64,000 bases of DNA from Ursus arctos (Eukaryota; Chordata; Mammalia; Carnivora; Ursidae): assembly GCF_023065955.2 (NCBI RefSeq), contig NW_026622763.1, forward strand, positions 86,099,299 to 86,163,298, read 5' to 3'. Below, piece after piece: positions 34,555 to 45,863 of the stretch. The translations under genes and the position numbers were made by a program. Every line of letters begins with the position of its first letter. The stretch's first letter is position 1. The notes beneath the pieces are model-generated. The model was given only the letters and a program-made list of their open reading frames with translations. It was not told the DNA's origin and ran no database searches.

Positions 34555-35545
34555 TAAAGAATATCACGAAGATCTGAAATTATAAATATATCCATAGAAG
34601 ACATACAAATGACATGAAAAGTTGCATGAAAAGGTGTTCAGTATCACTACTTATCAGGGAAATGTGAGTCAGCCACAGTGTAATATCACCTCGCACGTTA
34701 AGATGGCTCCTATCAAAAAGATAGGAGATAACAAGGGTTGGTGAGGGTGTGGAGAAAAGGGAACCCTTGTATACTGTTAATGGGAATATAAATTGGTATA
34801 GCCATTACGGAAAACAGTATGGAGGGTCTTCAAAATATTTAAAATTGAACTAACATATGATCCAGCAATCCCACTTCTGGGTATCTATCCAAAGGAAATG
34901 AAATCAGTATCTCAAAAAGATATCTTCCACTCCTACGTTTACTTGTAGCATTATTTACAATAGCCAAGATACGGAAACAATCTAAGTGTCTGTTAATGGA
35001 TAAATGGATAAAGAAAAACGTGGTATGTATACAATGGAATATTATTCACTCATACAAAGGAAGGAAATCCTGCCATTTGTGACAACATGGCTGAGCCTGG
35101 AGTACATTATGCTAGGTGAAATAAGCCAAAGATCTTCTGTATTATTCCATGTATATGCGGAATCTTAAAAAGTTCACCTCATAGAACCAAGGAGTAGAAG
35201 GGTGGTTGCCAGGGGTTGGGGGAAGTGGGAAAGGGGGGGATGTTGGTCAAAGAGTACCAACTTTCAGTTATAAAATGAATAAAATCTGGGAATCTGATGT
35301 ATAGCATTGTAACTATAGTCAATAATACATTATGTTATACTTGAAATTTGCTGAGAGTAGATCACAAATGTTCTTACCACACACACACAAAGGTAACTAT
35401 GTGAGGTGATGGATGTGTTAATTAACTTGATTATGGTAATCATTTCATAATGTGTGTATATATATATATTTACATATATATATATAAAATAATCACATTG
35501 TGCCATTGTGCACCCTAAATAATTTCAAATGCCTATTAATAAGTT
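34555..35545 (+). mobile_element. Old LINE-1 3' end (L1MA/L1MB type, sense)
   Basis: ORF2 tail and 3' UTR in order: 'gaaaaggtgttcagtatcac', 'tgtggagaaaagggaaccct', 'atccagcaatcccacttctg', 'atagccaagatacggaaaca', 'tggataaatggataaagaaa', 'gacaacatggctgagcctgg', 'ggtgaaataagccaaagatc' and 'gtgttaattaacttgattat'. The AT-repeat at about 35456-35485 sits inside the 3' UTR. The frame is broken and there is no open ORF2. Confidence 0.9.
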
Positions 35546-35549
35546 GTTT

Positions 35550-36955
35550 TCTCTATCAATATTAAGTAACAAATGTTTTTTAAAGAGTGGATTCAGGATT
35601 GTGAGCCTTAGAAACACTAGAGGGTATGGGATGGGCTGAGGAAGAATCACCCACAAAGGCACAGAAACAGAATGGTCAGAGAAGCTCAGAAATAGAGCTC
35701 TGTTATGGAAGCCGAAGGATTATAGATATTTCACTAGAAGAGTATATTAAGTATGGTAGAAGGAACATGCTCAAAAAAGAAACTGAATATGAAAAGGCCT
35801 GAAAGTGACCACTGGCATTGACAATTAGGATGATGTTAATTTCATCATAAAGTAGTTTTCACAAAGTTGTAAAGGCAGATAGGGTACATTGTGTAGATGT
35901 ATGAATAGAGAGGGTCTGAACTTCAGATGGAAATGGGAGTGACCAACAGTCAGGAAAATGACAGGGGGAGCCAAAAAGAAGAATTCTAGTGAAGCAGGGT
36001 CAGGAAAGACATTTTTTAAGCCTTAGAGAGAGTATATTCATCGCCTAAATGGAAGGAGCCAACAGAAGAAAACAGATTGAAGACTTAGTTGAGAGACAGG
36101 AGTGCTAGGTCCATTTTCAATCTTATCGATCCTACCAGAGTTTAGGTATCCCCTAGACTCTTTGACTAATTCCTTGTCCAAAGAGAATGTCACAAGTTTT
36201 AGGCTAGCATTTGAGTCTCAAATCACCCTTGCCGATTTCTGCTCTTTCTGGCTTTGCTACAGGTCCTAGTTGCTAGGCTCAGGCTTTATCTCCTGTGATC
36301 AAGTCCTTAACCTGAGCCATAATTCACACAAATTCTCCTATTACAAGTTTCTACCTGGATTAATTTCCAATAATTCTTGGTCCTCTCTCTAAAATTGAGA
36401 CTTTTGCCACATGCTCCACTTTCTTCTCAGGTATGGTATATACATTGTGGACTGCTTATCCCACAGCTATGCCCCACCTCCTTCTTCCTGGTTAACATAA
36501 TCTCAATTTTGCTCAAGTCTCAAGTGCCAATATGTGTTAAGAGTGGTAAGCCCCTTCCCACCCCAGGAAGGGGAATTTTACCCAGTCGAAGTTAGTTATG
36601 TAAGTTCTATTCCCCTAGACAGTGATTTGTTTTCAAAAAGGATATGTCAAAATTCTCATCTGCTGATGGTCTAGGAAAAGAAAAGCCCCGGAAGAAAGAT
36701 TTCAACTTTTTTTTTTTTTTTTTTTACTTGATATGACTGCATCTACGCAGAATACCTAGCATGTGGACCCAACCAGTGAGCTATAAAACAGCACAGGACT
36801 GTTAAACAAGAAGAGGGAGAGAACCCGGGTATATCATTAGGCCTCTGAATTTGTTACAGAATTGCACACCTTCAGTCTTGTTATATGAGCTTATCTGTTT
36901 TCCTACATACATTTAAATGGAGTTTTCTCTTTCTTTAAACAAAAAGTACGTAAGT
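35550..36955. other. Unassigned, partly L2-like sequence
   Basis: The purine-rich part near 35890-36110 weakly resembles antisense L2 interior. The rest is unclassified and includes a T18 tract near 36708-36725 with no recognisable element body attached. No gene. Confidence 0.35.
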
Positions 36956-36984
36956 GATATATTATATATGTGAAGCCTATAAAA

Positions 36985-37115
36985 AAAGTGGTTTCACTGA
37001 GGTCATACTACATATCAGTTATTTTATATGCATTATTTAGTTTTTACAACAACCCTTGGAGGTTCATATTTGATCTCTATTTAAAGGTGGGTCTGACTCA
37101 AAAGCCTCCTTTTTC
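36985..37115 (-). mobile_element. MIR fragment (antisense, partial)
   Basis: 'gcattatttagtttttacaa', 'caacccttggaggttcatat' and 'tttaaaggtgggtctgactc' resemble the 5' half of an antisense MIR. Confidence 0.5.
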
Positions 37116-37119
37116 CCCA

Positions 37120-37839
37120 TGAAGTTGGAAGTCCTGACACAAAATTCTAGTATGCTTCTTTTAGTGTTGTTTCTCGACTTCCCGGATACCAGTGTGCTAG
37201 ACTTCAAACTTTTCTCTTATGAATATCAAAGTTCTGCAGTAGAGCAAGGGGCTAAGAGTATAGTTTGAGAAATAAAACAGACTGTTGAAATCTTAGCACA
37301 CTTATTAGCTGTGCAAACTAAGACGCATTACTCAGGGTCTAGATTCTGTATAATTATTTGTATAAGACAATAATACTCCTTACCCCCCAAAAGTTGTGGT
37401 AAGTATTAAATTAGGAAAGGCTTATATAACTTTGAGCCAATACCAATATCAATTTGGTCATATAATAAGTGTGCCTTTATTCATATTAATACTATTACCG
37501 CAAAAATGCAGAGTCAATTTTTAAAAATCACATCATAGAATTTTAGGGTTGTAAGAGACTGCAGAGATCAAATTCTGTGACATCTCCGCCATCGAGAGGC
37601 AAACTTAATTCAAAAAATAGCTCACGGCAAAATATGTGTAAGTGACCTTTTTATGAAATTTTTAAGACCCAAATAGAATGAATTTAATCACCATCATGAA
37701 ACAACCATTTGGAATCAATGGCCAGTCAACTAAACATTGTAATATAGCTTCATGAAGGAGGGAAGAAGAGCGCATTTACTTAAAATTTAAGAACATGAAG
37801 GCATTTTACCATACTCGGCTGACAACTTCGTAGTGTTGT
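37120..37839. other. Unassigned sequence
   Basis: Nothing recognisable. Confidence 0.4.
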
Positions 37840-37990
37840 ATAGTTCAAAGAACACTGAACTTGGAATCCGAAGAGGTCGCTGGGAGCAAGCCCCTTCTCT
37901 AAATTATTTATCAGGTCTATAACTTACCATCTCTAAATCTCACCTTCTTTAACTCCAAAATGGGGAAGATGATTTAGCCCTTTGCTGATG
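37840..37990 (+). mobile_element. MIR-family fragment (sense)
   Basis: 'ttcaaagaacactgaacttg', 'gaatccgaagaggtcgctgg' and 'aactccaaaatggggaagat' follow MIR3/MIR order with heavy divergence. Confidence 0.6.
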
Positions 37991-39119
37991 TCACAATATG
38001 ATTCTAAAAATCAAAGTATATGCAGAGGACATGTGTACACCGAAATGTGCAGTATAAATATGAGAAAAAAATAAAAATTTCAGTGAACACAGATGGTGGA
38101 AACTTCAGACTCTGCCTTCGGTAACATGTTCTTCAAGGTTTTTTTTTCCTTGGGATATTTACTTATTAGTTATTCTGAAGCGTCAGCAGCCTTTCTGAAA
38201 CCTCACAGTACTCACACAGCACACTGCCACAGACGGCCGTAGATTCAACAAGAGCCTTTTGATGATGATGATCTTTGAAGGTTTCCCGTGTATACAGGTA
38301 CTTTGCTCACTATAGTTGATAGAATCAAGCTACAGGTTTAGCATGTGATAGCTGGTTTGAGTCAAAGTTGGAAATCACTCAATCAAGAAACCACTCACTC
38401 ACTCTGTCTAGAAAACAAATGGATTACAGAAGAAAAACCAAGATGACTCAGACCCAATTCTGAAAGTGTTTTTAATGGGGCATTGATTCAGCCTCTACTG
38501 AATATTTACTAAAAATAAAAAATAATATTGGCAACACTCTTTGTGGAGTCTCTTCCAGACAGCTGTGACATCTAAGGAACACTTGGAACACTGCATATAA
38601 AAATTCTATAAATAATAGCATCATTCTTGTCTATGATTATTTTTCTCATTCTAAAAGGCCTTGCATAAAATGAGCTATTTTTCAGGAATGTCAGAAAGCT
38701 CTAGAAATTAATAAATCGGGCACCACTACTCATTCATCTATTATTGCAATTTTCAGTTAGTATGAAAGTTCAGAATCATTTTCCCCATAGGAAATATGCT
38801 TTATGTGCTGGTTACACTCTCAGACTGGCCCAAAACTTGACAGCAAACTCAATGTGACACAAAATGGGACGAAGGTGCTCAGAAAGCTAACGTATCACTG
38901 ACAGTGGACACTATACAGGAGACAGAACAAACCAGGAGCAAGAAGGTCACATTCCACTCCTGGAGGCCATGTTTGAGGAGGAATCTGTCCAGAAAAGACC
39001 AGTGAATCATACAGAAACCACAAGTTACCTCTCTTTCCCTTCACAGCCAAGAGTCCAAAAGGAATATTCTACATTCATTGACTAAGCAGCTATCCATAGA
39101 AAATTTATTATATACTGTT
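37991..39119. other. Unassigned, repeat-poor sequence
   Basis: About 1.1 kb without a named repeat or gene. It is another stretch worth testing for conservation because surrounding DNA is repeat-dense. Confidence 0.4.
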
Positions 39120-39770
39120 TGATAATACAAAAGGAGATAAACAGTTTGGAGATAGTACACACTAGAGTATACATCTAGGACCACGATCATTCGGTTTTAG
39201 GGAATGTAAATGCCCAGTATTCCAACGAAATGTCAAACTGCTTTCTGAAGTAATCTAATCAATTCATTATCCCACTGGCAGCATATAAATTTTCACACTG
39301 CTTTCTATCCTAATACTTGATAGAGTCAGATTGCTTGATTTTTGTCAGTCTAATGGGTATAAAATTATATCTGATTATGCTCTTAACTTGCATTTTCCTG
39401 GCTATTAAAGAGATTAAGCACCTTTTTTTTTTTCATTTATTCCTCATTTTGTTTCAAGTCTGTAATGTTGTCTATTTTTCAATTAGGTTGCTTACTTTTC
39501 TTATTGATTTATAAGGATTTTTAAAGAAAAAAATACTTATATTTTAGAAACTAATCCCTTGTTAGTTAATTGTGTTACAAATTTTGTCTCCAGTTTACCG
39601 CTCGTCTTTTTACTTTATTATGTATCTTTGGATGAATAGCAATTCTTAAATCCAATGTAGTTACATTAATCAGTCTTTTCTTCTATGTTAGCACTTTTAT
39701 TGCTTGTTTTAGAAGTCTGTTCTTACTCAGAAGGCATAAGATAGTCTCCTAAATATATTTTTTTAAAGTT
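39120..39770 (-). mobile_element. Old LINE-1 fragment (antisense)
   Basis: 'cactggcagcatataaattt', 'gtcagtctaatgggtataaa', 'taacttgcattttcctggct', 'cttattgatttataaggatt' and 'actaatcccttgttagttaa' match antisense L1M ORF2 sequence. Confidence 0.75.
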
Positions 39771-39989
39771 TTAAATATTTCACATTTAAGCCCTTTTTCT
39801 ACACAGAATTGATTTCTGAGTATATGTTCCCCCCAAACTTTCCAGTCCATGCATTTTTAATTGTTCTGCAGTCCTCCCCAAACCAAAATTGCTCTGGTTC
39901 AGGTCGTAACTGGCCTTCATGTTATCAAATCCAATGGGTAATTTCTTCTGCTTTCTGTTTTTGTTTTTGTTTTTCCTTTTTCTGCGGCA

Positions 39990-42065
39990 TTTAAGAGTCT
40001 CCAGAACCCTTTCTTCTTGAATCTCTGTCTTTCATTTCATCTTTCACTTCATGACATTAGTCTTCCCCAGTTTTCCTTCTTACCTCTTGATCTGATCTTT
40101 TCTGGCCTTCATAGCTTTCTCCATTTGCCTCCCAAAAGGAGGAATCACCCAGGTCTCCAACTTCAATCACTCTTCTCATCCACTTAGTCATCCTCCGTAT
40201 TCTCCCCACACCCTTGTTTAATTAGACACATATATTCCAATGACTCGCACATCCATTAAATCCAGCTCAGGCCTCTATCCATATTTGCTAGGTCTCCTGA
40301 CTCGACTGCCTACTGGACACTGCTGTTGGGGATATCCCAAAGCTATCTCAAGATAATCATTTTTAAAAGAAAACTTTTCTTCCATTCCCCTACCTTACAA
40401 AATCTGTTCCTCTTTGCTTCATTCTCTAAGCTAGAAATTGATGCCACCCTCCACCCAGTTAACAAATCAAAAATAGAAAGCCTTCCTACACTCTTGCCTA
40501 GCCATCACTCTCCTTCATCCTCTGCATTTAATCAATCACCTAGTTTTATCGATTCTTTCACCTACATATCTCTCATGGGTGCAGATCCCTCTGCTGCTGT
40601 CTTGTTCAAGGACCCATTCTTCTTCACTTGGATTTTTATAGTAGTCTTTTGAATAGTCTTTCTGGAGCCGGACTGGTCCTCCAGAATCCATGATCTGCAC
40701 TTGTCAGCATGATCTTTTTTAAAATGCAAATCTGATCATGATGCAGAAAGGAAAAAGCCTTATCCCCATATATATAATATTCCTATATTCCTCAACCCTC
40801 ACACTGCTCCAGCCCACACTGCCAGGCACAGCACTCCACACAGAGATGGCCATCAATCCTCCTGCACTTACCATCATAGAAACCTCTGCCAAGCTGTCAC
40901 CATTAGATTAAAGGGGATGCTCTGTTTACCACTCCTTACTTTGGCCAGTCCTGGCCCATCCAGCTGCCACTACAGTATGGATTCTCCTCTCAGTCCCTCT
41001 CCCTTTGTCCAAGTTACCACTTTATTAGCCCTTTACCTCTGATCTCTGAATCTCCCTCTCCACAATGAAAAGACTTTACAAAATCTAAATTCTTCACAAA
41101 ATTCTCTATATTTCCTCACCTGAGCTAAAATATGGCTCTCACCTTAAGTTATACCATCAACTGAATGAAATCATGCTGGTCCTTTTCTTACCCAACTCCT
41201 ACTATAGGGTCTGCAGAAGGTTCACATCATCCCTGCTCCTCATGACCACTTCCAGGCTGTGAATGTTGCATCTTCACATAAAGTACCTATTCCTTTGACA
41301 TCTGTGTCATTCTGATGTATGAACCTTATTCCTCATTGTGGCTTTATCTACAGATTTTCTGATGTTCTTCCCATTCACTGGCAATTTTTATGTCTTCTAC
41401 CTACGACAAGCCCTTTCATCATGATGGGTATCATCAATATTTACATAGAGAACACAACCAAACCTTGGCTCCTCATTTCTTGACGTAATCCCTAGTAACC
41501 TCCTATTCAACTGCACTCCATATCCCACTCTATATATCCTCCCTCTGGGCAACATTTTCCTCTCACATTCTGAGTTCTATTTTACAATACCTGCCAAAAC
41601 TATCTTCAGCCAGATTCATGCTTTGAGCTCCAGATGTGCATAAGTAACTTCTACTGGACATGTCTATTTGAATGTCTTCTAAACACCCTGAATTCAAAAC
41701 TAAATTCACTATATGTATCTATTTTAAAACCTTCTTCTCTTCTTCCATTATACCATATCTCAGAAAAAGGTACAACTACCTACCCACTTGCCAGAGGAGT
41801 TATTATTTCCTCCTATTTGCTTATTCTCCAAATTAAATCAATCATTGAGTCACTACCTCCTAAATATACCTCAAATCTCTTCCCTTCCTTTCATCCCCGT
41901 ACCACCATCCTAAATCAAACCATTGTACATCTTTGGCTGATACAGCAACAGCCTTCTGATGGGTTTCCCTTTCTCCATTCTTTCTTTAACATAGTTTCAC
42001 ATGACGTGAGAGCAAGAGTCATTTTCCAAAAATGCAAATCTATTTATGTCTCCTATTAAAATCCC
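39990..42065 (+). mobile_element. LINE-2 block, two sense copies or one duplicated copy
   Basis: About 2 kb of sense L2-like sequence in which similar landmarks occur twice. The first set includes 'gcctactggacactgctgtt' and 'tggagccggactggtcctcc', with 'aaaatgcaaatctgatcatg' near 40730. The second set includes 'cagccttctgatgggtttcc' and 'caaaaatgcaaatctattta' near 42035. Frames of 108 and 141 codons fall in these landmarks and are LINE remnants at best. Confidence 0.75.
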
Positions 42066-42165
42066 TTGGTTAACCTTAGCACCTCTTCCCTGATGTCAAA
42101 TAAAGTGGGGGTGGGGGTGTATGTGCTCCCAAATGCATTTTTCTGGATCAAACACACAAAAGGGG

Positions 42166-42363
42166 GGAGGGGCGCGTGGGTGGCTCAGTTGTTAAGCGTC
42201 TGCCTTCGGCCCAGGGCGTGATCCCGGGGTCCTGGGATTGAGCCCCGCATTAGGCTCCCTGTTCCCCTGGGATCCTGCTTCTTCCTCTCCCACTCCCCCT
42301 GCTTGTGTTCCCTCTCTCGCTAGCTGTGTATCTCTCTCTGTCAAATAAATAAATAAAATCTTT

Positions 42364-42365
<2 letters not shown>
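42166..42365 (+). mobile_element. CAN-SINE (arctoid-type body) running into (AC)n
   Basis: Head 'ggcgcgtgggtggctcagtt', box B 'tgggattgagccccgca', body 'cccctgcttgtgttccctct', and an AATAAATAAATAAAATCTTT tail leading straight into an (AC)n tract. The flanks 'cacacaaaagggg' (about 42153-42165) and 'cacacaaggggt' (about 42400-42411) look like the TSD, one copy of which holds the seed of the microsatellite. Confidence 0.95.

Positions 42366-42404
<39 letters not shown>
42366..42404. repeat. (AC)n microsatellite at SINE tail
   Basis: About 19 perfect AC units directly after the SINE tail. The minus-strand frame at 42192-42401 reads through SINE and repeat and is not a gene. Confidence 0.97.
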
Positions 42405-42405
<1 letters not shown>

Positions 42406-42409
42406 GGGG

Positions 42410-43135
42410 TCTGGATATCTGTACAAAATTATCCTTTACTTTACGCTCCAGTTGTAGTAACTCAGAAGAATCACAGAGGCTCTAGGGCAGGCGTAGAAAT
42501 CCAGGAGCAGCCTTTCCACCCTATTTTACCACCCTACCCACCATCCTCCTGGCCAGCCTCAAAAATTTTAGCCCTTTTGAACTTTATGTCCTCTTTCCCC
42601 TTAACAAGTATTTTTTTATGCCATTTTCTCCTCATTCTCAGGGTCATACCTTTTTTTGTGCAAGTTGTCAGTCACTTCCATTGACTTTCCTGCTAGATGG
42701 GGTTGGAGATGAGATTCAGGGAAAGAAAACCTCACAGTGGTCAGCTCTCCTCAGTGGTAGGGTCTCCTTGAGACCCCCTGCAAGATAATCAGAATTTTCA
42801 TATTGTGGTAGAGTTTTATCATCTTTCATCATGTTAAAACAACATAACATGTATCTGTCTCTTCCTATTGTCTTAGAATATGCCTGACTCCTGAGAGAGG
42901 AACATAAAAGAAATATCTTTAAAAAATATACCCATATTTTTATAGTTTATCATTGCCTTTAGTATAATTATTAATATCTATTTATTCTGTCTCATCCTTC
43001 CCCATCCTTCTACTGACACTCGATGCCTGTAGCAGACATTGGTTCCCCTTCCATGTCTAGTCATCACTCACCATTTCTGTATGTACTAACACCATATCAT
43101 AAGGTACCTATGACTGCCTGATTACTTTCTCCAGT
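42410..43135. other. Unassigned sequence left of the ERVL provirus
   Basis: Mixed composition and no gene. Part of the right end could belong to the 5' LTR, whose left boundary I could not fix. Confidence 0.35.
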
Positions 43136-43139
43136 CATA

Positions 43140-43502
43140 AGAACATGCTTGGCTGGTGTTCAGGGCAGGCCAGAAGTGTTGGGGCATTACTATACTCAGG
43201 AGCAGCCCTCAACCAACCAGGAATGGGAATTGGTAGATAAATGCCTCAGTTTTCTTACCCTTTGAGTAGAACAATTTTGAAGAATATTGTACGTAGTCTT
43301 TCAGAGGTCCTCAGTAGGATTAGGCCCTAGTGATCCTCAGAGGTAATCTGGTCATTAACGTACCCTGTATTGGCTTTGCTAGCTTCTCAGTCTCTCTTCC
43401 TCCCTCATCGACAAAAGCTTTTTCAAACAACCTTTTACATAAACTACTTGTATTCAAATCCTTCATCTCAAGGTCTGCTTTGAGAGAACCCAACCTCAGA
43501 CA
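43140..43502 (+). repeat. 5' LTR of the ERVL relic (MLT2-like)
   Basis: Order seen: 'gcagccctcaaccaaccagg', 'gtagataaatgcctcagttt', 'gtaatctggtcattaacgta', 'tgtattggctttgctagctt', 'aaactacttgtattcaaatc', 'ctcaaggtctgctttgagag' and 'aacccaacctcagaca'. The end fits the MLT2 3' terminus. The left edge is approximate. Confidence 0.75.
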
Positions 43503-43520
43503 ATTAGTACCAGAAAAAGA
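43503..43520 (+). other. Possible tRNA-Leu-type primer-binding site
   Basis: Starting 2-3 bases after the 5' LTR is TAGTACCAGAAAAAG, which resembles the TGGTACCAGGAGTGGG-type site used by ERVL (named for leucine tRNA). The match is partial, so this is an inference from position and pattern. Confidence 0.4.
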
Positions 43521-45803
43521 CCTAAAAAGCAAACTTTGGGGACTGGATTTTGCATTTGGATCATTTGCCAGTAAGATGGCACTAAAGAACCCTGTTGCTG
43601 GTGACAAGTGAGCTGGAGATAACCCCTAATATGCTGTGGCATCACTACCACAAGTAATTCTTAGATCTCATCATTGATGAACTGGGATTAGGTAAAGGTA
43701 GGGAGAAAAAATGCTGTTCTTAAAGACTGTGAAATAGGTTGGCTAGTGTTAATAGCCATAGAAGCTTTAAAGGAGGAAATGACACTCTCAGGTCAATCAA
43801 CTATCAACAGGGCTCAGGGCAAAAGCCAGAATGCCTTCATGGCAGCATTTAAAAATACTTTATCTCCAATTTCCCAGAAACTGCTTTAAATCAGGCCCAA
43901 ACTTGATTGTGATGGTGAAAGAAAGAGCTACAAATGCGGCTGCATTTGAAGGCTCCAAAAGTTTCCTATGCTATGTCAGGGAAGGAATAAGATCCTAAGA
44001 AGTAAAATGTAGACATCTGAGTCAATATGCTAGAGAATTTTCAACTTCTAGATTTCTCTGGACAGGCAAAAGTGGCTCCCTCCACTTGCTGCATGAAGGC
44101 AGGTTCCCACTGCCTGAAATCCAAGAAAAACCATCCTCTGCCATAAGGCAAATGACTTGTACAAGAATACTTGACCTCCTTAAGATCTATCCGTGCCTCA
44201 CCTCATTGCTTCTGGACCAGCAATTAGAATCATACCTCAGCATCATCTAAGTAGGGAAGTACTGTCCCTACCATGGGAGGAAAGCAAGTATTCAACAAAA
44301 GAATGGGAGGACCTAACTAATGTTCTTACTAGAAGATGCCTTGGTATAGATAATGGGGGTGAAAGATGTGAATTAAGGGCAGGAATAAAAGCCACAGGAA
44401 TATAGTAGAGATTTATTGATATAGGCGACCTCTTCTCTGTCTCTATTTTAATATCCTGATAAGGATGCCCAGGGATGATATTAATATTATACTGAAGTAT
44501 TGATTTATAGCTTAGAAACAATAATGGCCTATAGTACATGAAGTAGAGATGCAGAAGCAGCCTTGATAAAGTACTAAGAAGGGGGTCAAAGGTTACAGAG
44601 ATGTTCAAATGCTAAGATGAATTTACTACACAAGATGAGAAAAAACCCTACTTTGAGGGTAGAGATTACTTAAAAAAAAAAAAAAAAAGATGAGAAAACC
44701 CAGTAGTTTTCTATGTTCCCCTTTGATGGTAGAATAGGGCAGAAGAAACTCTCTTCATTAAAACAAAAGTGAATAAGAAATGCGCTGGTGGGCAAGTTAC
44801 CAGCATCATTGGAAAACACAGTGGTGGCTTTCCCTGCAGCTCAGGGTTGATGGAAGGAGATGTTGCAATAGAACTTGGCCTCTGACTGTCAGAGGGGATG
44901 CTAGGATTCTGTAATAGCAGAGGCCACATAGTGACAGTTACAGCAAATAGCAACAAGACCAAAATGGTAACTACGTGGCTTGACCTATAGGTATTTTACG
45001 TGATGCCTGATATATTATTGGTGTTCCTCGTGAAGATAAAGATGATTAGCCTATGGTTGTATAATTTGACCACCACCACAACAAAAAGATCAAGAACAGG
45101 TGAGAAAAAGGCTAATATCAATGACTGTAATAGAAAACCATAATCTCACCAAATTTCCATACTTGAGTCAGTTTTCAGATTCAGACCCCCTTAAGTAAAA
45201 CACAGGATGGTTGCCTTAAGGAAAGTCCCCAGAATGTCACAGTATATATACAATAGCTTTTTTCCCAAACACTTTCTCATAGAGACCTAAGGCCATTTAC
45301 CAAAGGCACATATGCTGGGAAAGAGAGAATAGTCAAATATTCTAAAGGCAACTGAATACAAGATCTGAGATGACACGAGTATGAGGGGACCCAACATGCC
45401 ATCATGTAGAAGTAGAAGGAGACAGAGGTCAGTTGATAAATGGAGTCCTAATCAAAGTCCATCTTACTATGAGTCCATTGATCCTTTGATCATTTATTTG
45501 AATCTTATGTGTATAAATTTGTTGGATATATTTGGATACTGAAAGAACAACAGTTCATGGAGTTAGAGCCATTATTATAATAAAGACTGAGGGGGAATCC
45601 CTGAAACTATCTACCTCCCCAGGCCAAACTAGTAAATTAAAAGTACTTTTATGTTCTAGGTAGAATGACAAAGAATTGTTCCACCATCAAAGATTAAATA
45701 ATGCTGGGTTCTCACTCATTCCCATTTAACTCTCTGGTATGATCCTGCAAAACCAGATGGATCAAGGCAGGTCTAAAGGTGAAAGACTGCAAAATCATAG
45801 AAT
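43521..45803 (+). other. ERVL internal region, left part
   Basis: Between the 5' LTR and the (TG)n tract. The DNA is non-repetitive within the window and presumably gag/pol derived by position. Translations in all frames are broken and I could not recognise a specific domain. Antisense frames at 44243-44608 and 44711-44962 are chance openings. Confidence 0.5.
44634..44701 (+). mobile_element. Micro-insertion: SINE tail fragment with TSD
   Basis: About 40 bp (44649-44688) reading 'tactttgagggtagagatta' then 'ctta' and A17 is flanked by GATGAGAAAAAACCC (44634-44648) and GATGAGAAAACCC (44689-44701). The insert matches the last bases of the short tRNA-Lys SINE type seen at 54.7 kb ('gggtgtagaggttacttaaa'), so it looks like a strongly 5'-truncated copy. 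Confidence 0.75.
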
Positions 45804-45818
45804 ATGTGTGTGTGTGTG

Positions 45819-45862
<44 letters not shown>
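45804..45862. repeat. (TG)n microsatellite
   Basis: About 59 bp of TG with a single C interruption, inside the ERVL interior. Confidence 0.96.

Positions 45863-45863
<1 letters not shown>

Noticed and set aside
41634..42059. 141-codon plus-strand open frame
   Set aside because: It coincides with sense LINE-2 sequence. Its translation is a decayed LINE remnant or chance reading, not a host gene.
42192..42401. 69-codon minus-strand frame beginning with Cys-Val repeats
   Set aside because: It is the translation of the (AC)n tract followed by the antisense SINE.
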